DNA from: Rhodopirellula bahusiensis | GTDB taxonomy: Bacteria; Planctomycetota; Planctomycetia; Pirellulales; Pirellulaceae | Reading direction: 5' to 3' | NCBI RefSeq assembly: GCF_002727185.1 | Contig: NZ_NIZW01000001.1 | Location: 248,001 to 312,000, forward strand | Length of the DNA stretch: 64,000 bases | In this document: positions 19,278 through 28,934 of the stretch, in pieces | Position numbering within the stretch: the first letter of the stretch is position 1 | How the letters are laid out: each line of letters starts with the position of its first letter | Position numbers and translations under genes: made by a program | The notes under the pieces: model-generated | Told to the model about the DNA's origin: nothing | The model's database searches: none | Seen by the model: the letters and a program-made list of their open reading frames with translations, nothing else

Positions 19278-20804
19278 GTAACTATTCAGCCTGTTGGAAT
19301 TGATCTTGGTTGAAATCGTAGTTTGCGTTCTGTTGTGTTGCCATGGATGGAACCGACCCCACCGCCGTTGTTGAGCCGCCGGTCAACGCCTCGCTGATCG
19401 ACAAGCTGTTGAGTAATCAGCTTAGCGAAGCCGAAGCTCGTGACTTTGCTGGCCGTGACCCTGAATGTACCGCGTTTACGTTGCTCGCCTTGCAGCAGCG
19501 AATCGCTCAATCGAGTCAGGCGGGCGGGCCCAACACGCCATCGTCGACGATACCGCCGTACGAAAAGCCGGTTTCCAAACCGAAGACACCCAAAGGCAAG
19601 AAGCGAAAACGTGGTGGTCAGCCTGGCCATGCCGGACGCACCCGGCCTCCCTTGCCTGAGCCCGATCGCACTCGCGATCAACAGTGCGAGAGTTGCCCGG
19701 ACTGTGGCGGCAAGCTCACGCGAACCGGTCAGACGCGAACACGCCGCAGCGAAGACATCCCAGAAGATCTCAAGCCGGTCATCACAGAAGATACGATCCA
19801 CCGCGACTACTGCCCTGCGTGCGACAAGCGTGTCGAGCCAAAGCTGCCCGATGTCTTGCCGCGTTGCACGCTGGGCAATCGCACGCTGGTTCTCTCGGCG
19901 ATGCTGCACTTTCTTCAAGGCTTGACGATCAGCCAGATCGCCGACACCTTCAACTTTCACCTGCGAATGAAGGTCACGCCCGGCGGTTTGGTCCAGATGT
20001 GGCATCGCCTGGCGGACCTGATGTTCGCTTGGTACGAGCAAATTCATCGCGAGAGCTTGGAAAGCAGTAAGTTGCACGCCGATGAGACGGGTTGGCGTGT
20101 GAGCGGCAAGACCCATTGGTTGTGGTGCTTCGCGGGGGACGAGAACGTCTTTTACATGATCGATCGAAGTCGTGGTTCGCCGGCATTGCAGAAGTTTTTC
20201 ACCGAAGCGTTCGAAGGTACGCTGATCACCAATTTCTGGTCGCCGTACGATGCGGTCGTATGCGCCGACAAACAGAAATGCTGGCCGCATCTGCTGCGCG
20301 ATGCCGCTGCGGTCAGCGAAAAGCATGGTGATCATCCGCAGTGGAAATCGTTCTCGCGTCGCTTGATTGGTGTGTACCGTGATGCCAAGAAGTTGCAGGC
20401 TCAAAAGTCATCGATGGTCGAGTCGGACTACGATCTGAGAGTTGGCCGGTTGGAGCAGCGTTTAGCAAAACTCGGCAGTGAACCATGGGATCACACTGAT
20501 GCGAATCGACTGTCCAAGCGGATGGAAAAGTATGGCAGCGAGCTGCTGACGTTTTTGTGGTACGACGACATTCCATCGGACAACAACGCGGGAGAACGCG
20601 CGATCCGTCCGGCGGTGATGATTCGCAAGAATAGTTACTGCAATCACAGCGATCGTGGTGCGTTGACCCAGTCGGTCTTGATGAGTGTCCTTCGGACGCT
20701 CCGAATCCGCGGCCACCAACCGCTCGATACAATCTTGGAAGCCCTCGCCAGCTACGCAAAAACCGGCGTCATGCCACCGCTACCGCCGAAGGGTGAATAG
20801 TTAC
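19278..20804 (+). mobile_element. Complete IS66-family element, tnpC-only (1527 bp)
   Basis: Both ends carry the inverted repeat GTAACTATTCA (19278 onward; the complement ends at 20804), the IS66 family end sequence. A perfect 8-bp direct repeat CTTAAGCT flanks it (19270-19277 and 20805-20812), the usual IS66 duplication. It holds only the transposase gene without tnpA/tnpB, like the ISBst12 subgroup. It sits eight bases beyond the GAG duplication that flanks the IS3 element on its right. Confidence 0.93.
19343..20800 (+). CDS. tnpC: IS66-family transposase (TnpC type)
   Basis: 485 residues, usual length. A charged linker (PKTPKGKKRKRGGQPGHAG) leads to a zinc-binding part (CESCPDCGGKL, then YCPACDKRVEPK). 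The DDE catalytic domain follows: LHADETGWRVSGKTHWLWCF gives the first Asp, NFWSPYDAVVCADKQKCWPHLLRD the second, and SDNNAGERAIRPAVMIRKNSY the Glu region. The gene is uninterrupted and its stop lies in the right terminal repeat. Long open frames on the opposite strand are shadows of its codon bias. Confidence 0.95.
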   Translation: MDGTDPTAVVEPPVNASLIDKLLSNQLSEAEARDFAGRDPECTAFTLLALQQRIAQSSQAGGPNTPSSTIPPYEKPVSKPKTPKGKKRKRGGQPGHAGRTRPPLPEPDRTRDQQCESCPDCGGKLTRTGQTRTRRSEDIPEDLKPVITEDTIHRDYCPACDKRVEPKLPDVLPRCTLGNRTLVLSAMLHFLQGLTISQIADTFNFHLRMKVTPGGLVQMWHRLADLMFAWYEQIHRESLESSKLHADETGWRVSGKTHWLWCFAGDENVFYMIDRSRGSPALQKFFTEAFEGTLITNFWSPYDAVVCADKQKCWPHLLRDAAAVSEKHGDHPQWKSFSRRLIGVYRDAKKLQAQKSSMVESDYDLRVGRLEQRLAKLGSEPWDHTDANRLSKRMEKYGSELLTFLWYDDIPSDNNAGERAIRPAVMIRKNSYCNHSDRGALTQSVLMSVLRTLRIRGHQPLDTILEALASYAKTGVMPPLPPKGE

Positions 20805-20954
20805 CTTAAGCTCATAGCATTAATACTCACCGCAGTCGCTACGGCCAACCGAACACAACAACGGTGGCGAAACGAACTCGTACGTTTTCCGTCCAAGTAG
20901 TCATCAAATATTCAGAGCGCTCTGTCAGCTCTATTTACAAGGCACATCCAGACC

Positions 20955-22657
20955 ATGATTGTTCAACAGCTTAAAGCATGCATTGTCATTTTATTGATGG
21001 CGACTGTGGTGCCAGTGGCACAAGGAGCTAACAATGAGGTGAACAACTTCTCGCGAGATGGCAAATTCGCTAAGAAGCATGGCGTTTTCGAGATAGCTCT
21101 CAGGTCAGATTCCAAGCTGCCAAACCCCTTTGATGTTCCAGTCAAAGTAACCTTTACACCTCCGTCAGGTGCTGCCGCTGCAAAGACGGTTGATGGATTT
21201 TTTGTTGGGGAGGGAACTTGGCGCGCTCGCGTGTATGTGAATGAGGTTGGCAACTGGAGATGGTCTACCAAAAGTGAACATGATTCACAGCTTAATGCTC
21301 AGTCGGGCGAGTTTGACGTAGCTGATTCTGATCTCAGAGGGCGCCTGCTTGTTCATCCTCGGAACCAGCGACATTGGATGACAGAAGACGGACGGTGGTT
21401 TCTCAATCTCAATGACACGGCCTACTTTCTTTTGCTTGGCAAGGACCATGGAGGAAATGAGGTGCCGACGGATGATTTCCGAGACTATGTCCGTGACTTG
21501 TCAACAGTTGGCATCACTTCTGTGCGAACCAATTTATTGACACATCCGAATGGCCCCTGGGATAACCTTTTTGGCGAGAACATCGACGGGAAACACAATC
21601 GTTTGAATCTCAAGAATATGCGTCGCGCCGATGAGCGTCTGGAGTGGATGCTAAACGAACATCCCGAGATCTACGTGCAACTGATTCTGTTTCCGCTTGC
21701 GCAAACATGGGGACAGAAGAAGACTTCTGGCATCGACTGTCGGGCCAGGAAAAGCAACGAATCCTCCGCTATCTCGTCGCCCGTTACGCTGCCTACCCTC
21801 AAGTTTTTTGGTTGGTCGTCAACGATTGTCACTATGGAGAAAGGTTTCCTCGCAACACGGCCTTTGTACGCGAAGCAGGGAGCTACCTCTGGAAGCATGA
21901 CCCATGGCAGCATCCGCGCTCGACGGGGCCGAACCGAAATGCAGGGTTTCTGTTTTCCGAAGAGGAATGGGCTACCTATATCCATTTGGAAGACGAACAT
22001 GACTTGAGTGCGACAGAGTTCAAGAAATTCGAAAAGTTTGGAAAGCCAGTCTTCCTTGGTGAGGACCGCTACGAACAGGACCATGGTCGGGACCGCGACC
22101 CGAGCGACATGCGTTATTGGCAGCGCCGACTTTTCTGGTCCTGGCTCTTATCAGGAGGCTCGGCCAACTACGGAGGAAGGTGGCTCAGCGTACATCCATA
22201 TCGACAGACCGGAAAACGGGAGTTTTTTGTCGATATACGAAAACTCCGATTCGGTCAGCAGCTTACGGGGCTTGACTCTGTGATTCACATTTCGAGATTC
22301 CTTGGTTCCAACAACATCGAATTGTGCAGTTTTCAGGCGGATGACTCACTTGTGCAGGATTCGAAAATTAAGCACGGCATCGACGCACCAAAGCTGGCTC
22401 GCCGGCAGTTCAAAGAATTTCTCGTCTATCATCCGAACGCCAAAGGAACCGGGCAGCATGCAACGAGAAATCGTGACTATACCGCTGCGGTAACAATCGA
22501 CCTACGAAAGGCGTCCGGCGATTTGAGAGTGCAGTGGTTGCGGTGCCATGATGGAGCAATCCGCGAAGCCCCAGCGATATCGGGCAGAGGTGTTCGTGAA
22601 TTCACCGCTCCATGGTCTGGCGAGGATGTTGTGTTACGGCTTATTGAGTCTCAATGA
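20955..22657 (+). CDS. DUF5060/DUF4038 glycoside hydrolase, frameshifted
   Basis: A secreted glycosidase of the DUF4038 (apiosidase-like) type with an N-terminal DUF5060 sandwich. The signal peptide is ACIVILLMATVVPVAQG. DUF5060 covers about residues 30-120 (FEIALRSDSKLPNPFDVPVKVTF, GTWRARVYVNEVGNWRW), then the TIM barrel starts (GRLLVHPRNQRHWMTEDGRWFLNLNDTAYFLL). The first frame goes astray after FPLAQTWG; the correct continuation (TEEDFWHRLSGQEKQRILRYLVARYAAYPQVFWLVVNDCH) is in the -1 frame from about 21712 to the stop at 22657. One base is missing in the run TGGGG near 21712. The whole protein would be about 567 residues. Either a young pseudogene or a base-calling loss. IS66 lies 150 bases upstream. 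Confidence 0.8.
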
Positions 22658-22882
22658 CCTGCCGCGACCGTCCGGCAGTTTCATCGAAACTGCAACACAG
22701 TGTTTGGGCAACCAAGTGAACAAGCGCAAGCGAGAATCGTCGGGCTGCAATTGCGCCGGCGCCCACGCTTTCATCTTGATTGCTTCGCCGCCTACCAACA
22801 CGCTCCGCATGGCATCGAGTGCTGTGTAGATTTGTTGATTCCGAGCTCAACATACTTCCCACATCGTTCGCTGAGATTCAAC

Positions 22883-23892
22883 TCAGGATTCCACGTGTAT
22901 GCGCAGTGCTTCGTATGAGACTGGGCAGATCTTCGGGCCTGCTTCTTTGCCCATGATCTCGAAGACTTCGTCCAGCGAAAGCTGCCTCTTCCGGTAGGGA
23001 CGTTTTCGTCAACGAACATCCTCTGCTCTTCGGGTTCGCATTGAGCAAGGGCATCGCGAACGTCACGTTGATCCAACGTAGCCCAAAAGCTCTGGTCGTC
23101 TCGAAATGACAACAGGGCACTGACGGGGTCTGGGTCGAACCATTTGCCTGATCGCTCACGGGCGACATCAAGTGCAGCCGCTAAGCCGTAGCTATTAAAG
23201 TAGACTTCGACGGTTTGTGCGAGACAGGCAATGCGGCCAAGCAATGGGATCTCTTCACCCTTGAGTCCATAGGGTTCGCCGCGTCCGTCCCAATGTTCGT
23301 CCAGCGCACGGACTGCGGCAGCGGCCTGTTCACTGAACCCAAGTTTCCTTGCAATGTCGGCCCCGCGCGAACAACGTGTCTTGATCAACTCAGTTCCTGC
23401 AGAAGGCTGACCAATCAATGAGACGAGCTTCGCTGCTCGCGCAAGAGGAGTGCGATCAGGCGCGACATTTCGCACCATGTAGCTGAGCGCAGCACTCTTG
23501 TTCCGCAGATCATTGATCTTGAACGACTGCTTGATTTCGCGGTCGTCTGCTCCAAAGAGCGAACACACCTTGGCCGCATTGCTGCTACAGCCTGAGTCCT
23601 TCAAGAGCGCTCCGTAGAACAATGCTGAACGGTCTGTAGAGGGAAGATCGATAATTTCCGCGATCTTCATCGCTATCAAACAGCTCTTGGTCCAGTGGCC
23701 TTCCGGCTGGCCTTCGGTGATGTCCAGAGCGTAGGACAAGGCCGCGATCACATCAGCCAATGCCACAGACGGCGCCGAATCCACGACGGCTGCGGCATCA
23801 ATTCCAAAGGATGAACGAGTCTGAATGGTCACGTTGAACGAATTATGACGACAAAACTGATGAAGTCCTGCATTGACTGCAGCGCTGCTCAA
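22883..23892 (-). pseudogene. HD-GYP/HD-domain phosphohydrolase with internal deletion
   Basis: The N-terminal 320 residues are a recognisable HD-type regulator (SYALDITEGQPEGHWTKSCLIAMKIAE, GALLKDSGCSSNAAKVC, then LDEHWDGRGEPYGLKGEEIPLLGRIACLAQTVEVY). It then breaks off after EEQRMFVDENV. Family members continue with a second HD domain. Here the next bases, in another frame, encode only that domain's last part: PYRKRQLSLDEVFEIMGKEAG, then PKICPVSYEALR, to a stop at 22883-22885. Several hundred bases have therefore been lost with the joint at about 22990-23003. As it stands the open frame runs out of phase to 22792. HD-GYP proteins hydrolyse cyclic di-GMP or sense stress, but this copy lacks the C-terminal metal site and is unlikely to work. 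Confidence 0.7.
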
Positions 23893-23930
23893 CCTTAGGA
23901 CATAATTTGACGCGCCGTTGCCCTTTTACA

Positions 23931-25037
23931 TCACTTGGGCTTCATGTATTTCAAAAGGAATTCTCGTTGCATCTCGGCGATTTCCCGCTTGGCAAATTCT
24001 GGACCACCGTGCCCGGCACCTTTGATCATGTGCAGCGTCGATTCCACTTTGACTGATTTCAATGCCTTGTCCATCGCTTCGCTTTGATTTGGCGGCACGG
24101 TTCGGTCATCGGTTCCGTGAATGATCAGGAAGGGAGGGTCCGCTTTGTCGACATAAGTGATCGGGTTGACTCGCTTGATGCCGGCTTCGTTTTGAAGCAC
24201 CACGCCACCGCCGAGCAATTTCGATTCGGGCGAGTTCGCTTTGTTGTGATGTTCATATCCGGCTGTCGTCACGAAGGCTTTGAAGTCTGTCGGCCCATAA
24301 AAATCAACGACAGCCTGAACATCGCTGGACTGATCCGCCCAACCTCCGTCGCCCTCAAACTCTTTCACGCCCCCCGATGTTCCCATCAGCGCGACGAGGT
24401 GCCCTCCTGCCGAACTGCCGCCAACTGCAATTCGTTTGGGATCGAGATCGTACTTTTTCGCGTGCGCTCGCAGGTAACGAATTGCGCACTTGCAGTCCTC
24501 GATTTGAGCCGGGAATGGAGCTTCCCCGGTAAGCCGATACTCAATCGTCGCTCCAACGAAACCTTCTCGAACCATCGGCACGACCTTCCCGACACCGCCA
24601 TCCTTCGTACCGCCCTGCCAGCCACCACCGTGAATCCAAACATAAACAGGCATCGGCGAATCCGACTGTTCCTTGGGCAGCACAATGTGCATCGTCAGGT
24701 CTCGACCGCCGCCTTTGCCGAATACGACATCGCGTAGCACGGTGACATCAGCAGGAGCGTTTTGACCAGCGCCCTGTTGACCACGCCCCGCAGGTGCACC
24801 GGCGAAATCTTCCTTGGTAAGTAGGTCATCGCTATTGCGATCAAATCGCTTGAACAGTCGCTCGGGGCCCTTGAATTCCTCTTTCGTCACTTTTTCGTCC
24901 TTGTTCCCGTCTTCACGCCGGAGAACTTCGTTGAACGAAATTCGTGGACGCCGCTGCTGCTGTAAGTCCTGAGCCGTCGCGAAACCGAAAGACAATGCGA
25001 CGATCGACATGGCAAAAAACACTTTGATGATTTTCAT
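23931..25037 (-). CDS. Exported EF-hand esterase/lipase (BD-FAE-like alpha/beta hydrolase)
   Basis: 368 residues: signal peptide (FFAMSIVALSFGFATAQ), two EF-hand loops (DGNKDEKVTKEE at 43-54, DRNSDDLLTKED at 66-77), a Gly/Gln-rich linker, then a hormone-sensitive-lipase-type hydrolase. HGGGW (136-140) is the oxyanion hole, GGSSAGG gives nucleophile S209, HGTDDRTVP the acid near D310, and GAGHGG the base H343. The fold and context fit a secreted carbohydrate esterase stabilised by calcium. It stands alone; the roughly 600 bases upstream hold only gene fragments and a repeat, so its promoter must lie in or near that repeat. Confidence 0.9.
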   Translation of the reverse strand: MKIIKVFFAMSIVALSFGFATAQDLQQQRRPRISFNEVLRREDGNKDEKVTKEEFKGPERLFKRFDRNSDDLLTKEDFAGAPAGRGQQGAGQNAPADVTVLRDVVFGKGGGRDLTMHIVLPKEQSDSPMPVYVWIHGGGWQGGTKDGGVGKVVPMVREGFVGATIEYRLTGEAPFPAQIEDCKCAIRYLRAHAKKYDLDPKRIAVGGSSAGGHLVALMGTSGGVKEFEGDGGWADQSSDVQAVVDFYGPTDFKAFVTTAGYEHHNKANSPESKLLGGGVVLQNEAGIKRVNPITYVDKADPPFLIIHGTDDRTVPPNQSEAMDKALKSVKVESTLHMIKGAGHGGPEFAKREIAEMQREFLLKYMKPK

Positions 25038-25194
25038 TGAAAACTCCCTGGATGTAAAATTGAAACGTCACTCGTATCAGCCAGCTAATTGTTCGCCATT
25101 GTTCTCAGGCCCGACAATTTCGACAATCAACGCAACCGACTACTGCACGGAAAGCGTTCATGTTGTCACCGATAGAGAACAAGTCCCTTCAACG

Positions 25195-25268
25195 GATTTT
25201 CGATTGGTCCCTCGTTAATGCCGCCTCCATCTCTGAGCGCAACTCGCTGGACGTCGTGCGAGTCGATC
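25195..25268 (-). pseudogene. Fragment of an FAD-dependent oxidoreductase gene
   Basis: Reverse-strand translation gives DSHDVQRVALRDGGGINEG, nearly identical to DSHDVQRVALKDGGVINEG in the intact oxidoreductase at 39359-41428 (bases 40130-40190). Nothing else of the gene surrounds it. It is a scrap left by rearrangement, joined directly to the repeat that starts at 25288. Confidence 0.65.
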
Positions 25269-25287
25269 CTCACGGTGCCGTCCCTAG

Positions 25288-25580
25288 CGTTGGTGCTCAA
25301 GGAACTTTGCTCAAGGAAGGTCCATGCCATCGGGAACGCGGGAATTTCCGAATCGCGTTTAGTTCGCCCCTCGCAGGCAGACGGTTTGTATGCTGCAGCG
25401 AGTTTCAACCGGTGACACTAACCATCCGGCGCTTGCGAAAGCTGTACAGAACGCGATTACTCTCCGTGATTCATTGATTCTGGCTGATTAACAGTACCTA
25501 CCGTTCTTACATGACTTGCATCAAGACTTGATGCAAATTTGCCCGCACGATCTAAGATACGAGAACCCGTTCATGACCAC
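25288..25580 (+). repeat. Intergenic repeat, copy 1
   Basis: Bases 25288-25511 match 41638-41861 at roughly 95 percent without gaps, and 25510-25580 match 41970-42040 with a handful of mismatches. Copy 2 has an extra 108 bases between the two blocks. In copy 2 the right edge runs into the start codon of a sulfatase; in copy 1 the same edge (ATGACCAC at 25573) is followed by unrelated sequence. So copy 1 seems to be the upstream region of a lost sulfatase gene. No coding sense is evident. Confidence 0.8.
25516..25536. promoter_or_regulatory. Perfect palindrome, putative operator
   Basis: Ten-base arms TTGCATCAAG and CTTGATGCAA around a central A, a perfect dyad. The same site with two outer mismatches stands at 41976-41996, 36 bases before a sulfatase start codon. 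The shape suits a dimeric repressor (LacI or GntR type); the binding protein is unknown. No gene is now directly downstream of this copy. Confidence 0.5.
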
Positions 25581-25643
25581 ACGCAACCGGACGGCTCGTA
25601 CCGCTTTTCGCACCAGATGCGTACGAGAAAAAATGAAAGCGGA

Positions 25644-27158
25644 TCAATGGCTTCGACCGGTGCGACGGATCTGTTCCAATAGCGCTGTTAACTGCGCCAC
25701 TCGATCTGGATGCAGCTTTGAGAGATTGTCTTTCTCGGCAATGTCTCGACCGAGATGATAGAGTTGCACAGCTGGTTGTTCTGCGTCCAAGTGAGGCAAC
25801 TCACCGGCGCCTCCACCGTCTTGCCCCAAAATCAATTTCCATGGTCCTTGCCGAATCGAGAACAGCGACGAAAAGGAATCGTTCACAAGAACGTTGCGCC
25901 TCGGACGACTCGAAGGAACATCAAGCAATGCAGTCAATACACTGAAACTGTCTTCACCGGCGTCGTCCGGCAATTCAAACTCGAAATAGTCACTGAACGT
26001 GGCCAACATATCGGTGAGCGCAATCATCTCATCGCTGGTTGATCCGGCTTTGATCATCTTTGGCCAGCGGGCGATAAACGGTATGCGATGACCGCCTTCA
26101 TAGACCGTCGTTTTCTGACCGCGCAAGGGGCCGTTTATTAGGTGGCCATGGTCCGCCGCATACTCAATTGGTTGGTACCTGACGACTCCGCCATTGTCGC
26201 TGGTCAAGAGTAACAGCGTGTTCTCCAACACTTGTTTACGTTGCAACGCATCAACGACCTGACCAACCGACCAATCCATTTCAGCAATGAAATCCCCACG
26301 CGGACCGATCTCACTGGTTTCACGAAATCGTTTGGCAGGGATAATTGGAGCGTGGATGTTGCGGTGAGCGACATAGAGAAAGAAGGGTTGGTCTGACTCG
26401 TACTCTTCAATCCAACGAACGGCCCGATCAGTCAGCATGTCGGACAGATCTTTGTGCTTGTAGAACATTTCGTCGGGACCAGACTGCCCCAAAGCAGCCG
26501 CCAGTCCGGATCGCGGACGGCGCAGGTAATCTTTCTCAAACCCCGCTCGTTTATCTGGCGTGATCTTCAGAGGATGATTCGGATCGAGATTCAGGACTCG
26601 GTCATTCTCAATGATGATGTGTGGGAATTGTCCGACGTGTGGGAAACCCCAAAAGTATTCAAAACCAACATCATTCGGCCCGGGCTTGAGCGGCAGGTTG
26701 TAATCGGGGCCAAGGATGTCATCCCATCCCGGCTGGTTGCGATCACCAAAACCCAAATGCCATTTCCCGATGCATGCCGTTGAGTAACCTTGAGTCTGAA
26801 AAAGGTCGGCGATCGTGAAGCGGTCCGGATCGATCAAAAGCGGGTCATTTGCCCACAGAGTTGAAGAACCGTTCCACGTTCTCCACGCATATCGTCCTGT
26901 CAACAAGTTGTAACGCGATGGCGTACAAACAGACGCAGGCGAGTGTGCATCGGTGAAGCGTCTGCCTGCCGCGGCAAGCTGATCGACATTGGGCGTCTTA
27001 ACCTTCGTTGCGCCATAACAACTTAAGTCGCCATAACCGAGATCATCCATCAACAGCACGACCACGTTCGGTCGATCTTTCGCGCAGACCGATCCAATGA
27101 CCAACAGTGACGCTGCGAGCGAAATCATGATTCGACTGGGATACTTCATTGTGCTCAC
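25644..27158 (-). CDS. Exported arylsulfatase (type I, formylglycine)
   Basis: 504 residues with a signal peptide (IMISLAASLLVIGSVCA). RPNVVVLLMDDLGYGDLSCYGA (29-50) supplies the Asp-Asp metal ligands; C78-T-P-S-R82 followed by YNLLTGRY is the maturation motif in which Cys becomes formylglycine; GKWHLG and NTLLLLTSDNGGVVRYQP are the further active-site segments; the C-terminal subdomain ends in a standard manner (QLYHLGRDIAEKDNL). The start overlaps the stop of the upstream DUF4185 gene by four bases (ATGA), so the two proteins are made together. The pairing is echoed by a fusion of the same two domains at 34306-37227. Likely action: desulfation of an extracellular glycan. Confidence 0.93.
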   Translation of the reverse strand: MSTMKYPSRIMISLAASLLVIGSVCAKDRPNVVVLLMDDLGYGDLSCYGATKVKTPNVDQLAAAGRRFTDAHSPASVCTPSRYNLLTGRYAWRTWNGSSTLWANDPLLIDPDRFTIADLFQTQGYSTACIGKWHLGFGDRNQPGWDDILGPDYNLPLKPGPNDVGFEYFWGFPHVGQFPHIIIENDRVLNLDPNHPLKITPDKRAGFEKDYLRRPRSGLAAALGQSGPDEMFYKHKDLSDMLTDRAVRWIEEYESDQPFFLYVAHRNIHAPIIPAKRFRETSEIGPRGDFIAEMDWSVGQVVDALQRKQVLENTLLLLTSDNGGVVRYQPIEYAADHGHLINGPLRGQKTTVYEGGHRIPFIARWPKMIKAGSTSDEMIALTDMLATFSDYFEFELPDDAGEDSFSVLTALLDVPSSRPRRNVLVNDSFSSLFSIRQGPWKLILGQDGGGAGELPHLDAEQPAVQLYHLGRDIAEKDNLSKLHPDRVAQLTALLEQIRRTGRSH

Positions 27159-28279
27159 TGTAAATCCGGGGCTGGAAGTATGAATCTGCCGTCAATCGTG
27201 TTCCACGAATCATTCGAGTTCTTGCCACTGAAGATCATCGTGAACTTGGCTCCATCCGCACTTATCCATTTCTGTGTAAAGTTCCAAAAGAAGGCAGAAG
27301 TCTCGATCTGTCCTTCACCCCATGAGTTTTCATAGGCGACAGTTGTCCACGGCCCCCAAGGCTCAGACGCATCGAACATGCCAAGCTGTCCCGCATGCGA
27401 TTGCGAGTGTTCTGTACAGAGGATGTAGCGTCTCAGACCAGCATTGTAGGAGACGCTCACATTCCAGCCAACGCCGTTGGAGTCCTCGAAAACCGGTTGT
27501 TTGGCTTCGATGTTGCTCGACCATGTCGCCGATCCGTCTGTCGCGAAGCCAGCAAAGAACTGATGACGATCGCGTTGGAAGACCAATTCCTTCGGAACGC
27601 GCGTAAGATGAATGCGTCCTGGTTTGTGAACGTCGAAGCCATGCTCCGTCTGAGGTAACGTGCCTGGTCCCCATGTCGGTTCGATCAGATAGCTGTAGAC
27701 ATACTCGTCTCGAGCACCCGAGTTGTCCTGACCGAAATTCAAGAACGTCGGCACAGATAATTCGTCTTCAAACGTGTATTTCCAGTCTGCGAGCTTCCAG
27801 TGCATTCCATGGTCAGTGGACTGGGCGATCGCGCTCGACTCCATGTGTCTGGCCGGTTGTGCAGCAACCCACATGTAGAGCACACCGTCCACACTTATGA
27901 TACCGTAGCTCTTACCGTCAAACTGAGGAGGTTTCTGCGGCTTGAATCCTCCCCAGATGTTGATGCCAGAGTAGCCTTCTACATTCCCGTCAATCCGAGC
28001 GACACCAAGCTTGACTCGTCCTTCACTATTCGTCCCGCCGAATCCGCCACCATCACCCCATGCTGTGTATAGATGTCCATCGTCCGCCCAAGTCACTGGC
28101 CAGTTGTCGCTGCCGGGCGCAAGTCTGCGGTGCGTCGCGAAGTCAAACTCGACACGTTTGATCACCGAACTTTGCGGATACGGTGGCTGCTGTCTCAGTG
28201 CCGCATGCGCGGTAAGCAATTCAAAGGCCAACAGTGTGATGACGGTGACGATTAAGCATCCGCTTCGATTCATTTTCAT
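27155..28279 (-). CDS. DUF4185-type exported protein, coupled to sulfatase
   Basis: About 374 residues from the ATG at 28279; an upstream TTG at 28291 is also possible. Signal peptide: CLIVTVITLLAFELLTAHA. The core is a beta-propeller-like DUF4185 domain (SDNWPVTWADDGHLYTAWGDGGGFGG, then DELSVPTFLNFGQDNSGARDEYVYSYLIEP, then CTEHSQSHAGQLGMFDASEPWGPW). Family function is not established; it is related to glycosidase-type five-bladed propellers. It overlaps the sulfatase by four bases. A homologous domain forms the C-terminal third of the sulfatase at 34306-37227, which argues that this protein and the adjacent sulfatase work on one substrate or form one complex. Confidence 0.8.
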   Translation of the reverse strand: MKMNRSGCLIVTVITLLAFELLTAHAALRQQPPYPQSSVIKRVEFDFATHRRLAPGSDNWPVTWADDGHLYTAWGDGGGFGGTNSEGRVKLGVARIDGNVEGYSGINIWGGFKPQKPPQFDGKSYGIISVDGVLYMWVAAQPARHMESSAIAQSTDHGMHWKLADWKYTFEDELSVPTFLNFGQDNSGARDEYVYSYLIEPTWGPGTLPQTEHGFDVHKPGRIHLTRVPKELVFQRDRHQFFAGFATDGSATWSSNIEAKQPVFEDSNGVGWNVSVSYNAGLRRYILCTEHSQSHAGQLGMFDASEPWGPWTTVAYENSWGEGQIETSAFFWNFTQKWISADGAKFTMIFSGKNSNDSWNTIDGRFILPAPDLQ

Positions 28280-28492
28280 AGTCCGCAGCAATAGTTCGCG
28301 TACAAGCCGTTCGGTCTCAACCGCGATTCATCCTACCATCATTTAGTTCCTAGACGCGAGATGGTATTGGTCATTCCGCAAATCACGATCATTCGGACCT
28401 CGTCAACTGGTCACCATGGAAAATTGTGCGTGAAGCGAGAAAGGGAGGAAGCGGTGCCGCAGCAATTAAGTGAAGGGGCGGCGGCAGCGCGT

Positions 28493-28934
28493 CGCAGCCT
28501 TTTCCTGATGCTCTTTTTCCGAAATGCTACTCGCCAACGGGTGAATGTGCCGCATCATAGGCGGCGCGAATCCACTGACCGCGAGTCGTTTGGCGGTCGG
28601 CTGATGGTAGTTGTTCGAGCGGTAGGTGCTGGCCTCTTGCAATGTTTCGCCAGTGATCGGCGACTTCCGAACCCAAGACCTTTTCCAACTGAACGGCGTG
28701 TCCGGGAAAGGCTTCAAAATACTGGCTGACAATATGAGCTCCACGTTCGCCGGGATTCTTTGGTGCGGGCTCGATTCCGTGCAGACCGCGAACGCTCCCC
28801 CACCATTGCACGGCGACGAAGTCTTTGTGTTGCGGGGAAACATCGCTCACGTGGATTGTGGCTGCCCCCGTATCCCAGAGCTTTCGCTGCAAGGATAGGA
28901 CATCAAGTTGCTGCACCGAGATGCGGCGTGCAAT
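28493..28934 (-). repeat. Duplicated segment (copy 1) with oxidoreductase tail
   Basis: This 440-base block, covering the C-terminal part of the FAD-dependent oxidoreductase remnant and a few flanking bases, recurs at 44386-44822 with only scattered single-base differences, far fewer than expected for ordinary paralogs. The match stops abruptly after GCGGCGTG, where the second copy passes into group II intron sequence. The duplication is therefore recent. Confidence 0.88.

Noticed and set aside
19286-20404. 372-codon minus-strand frame inside the IS66 element
   Set aside because: Antisense to an intact tnpC with all motifs; no family match.
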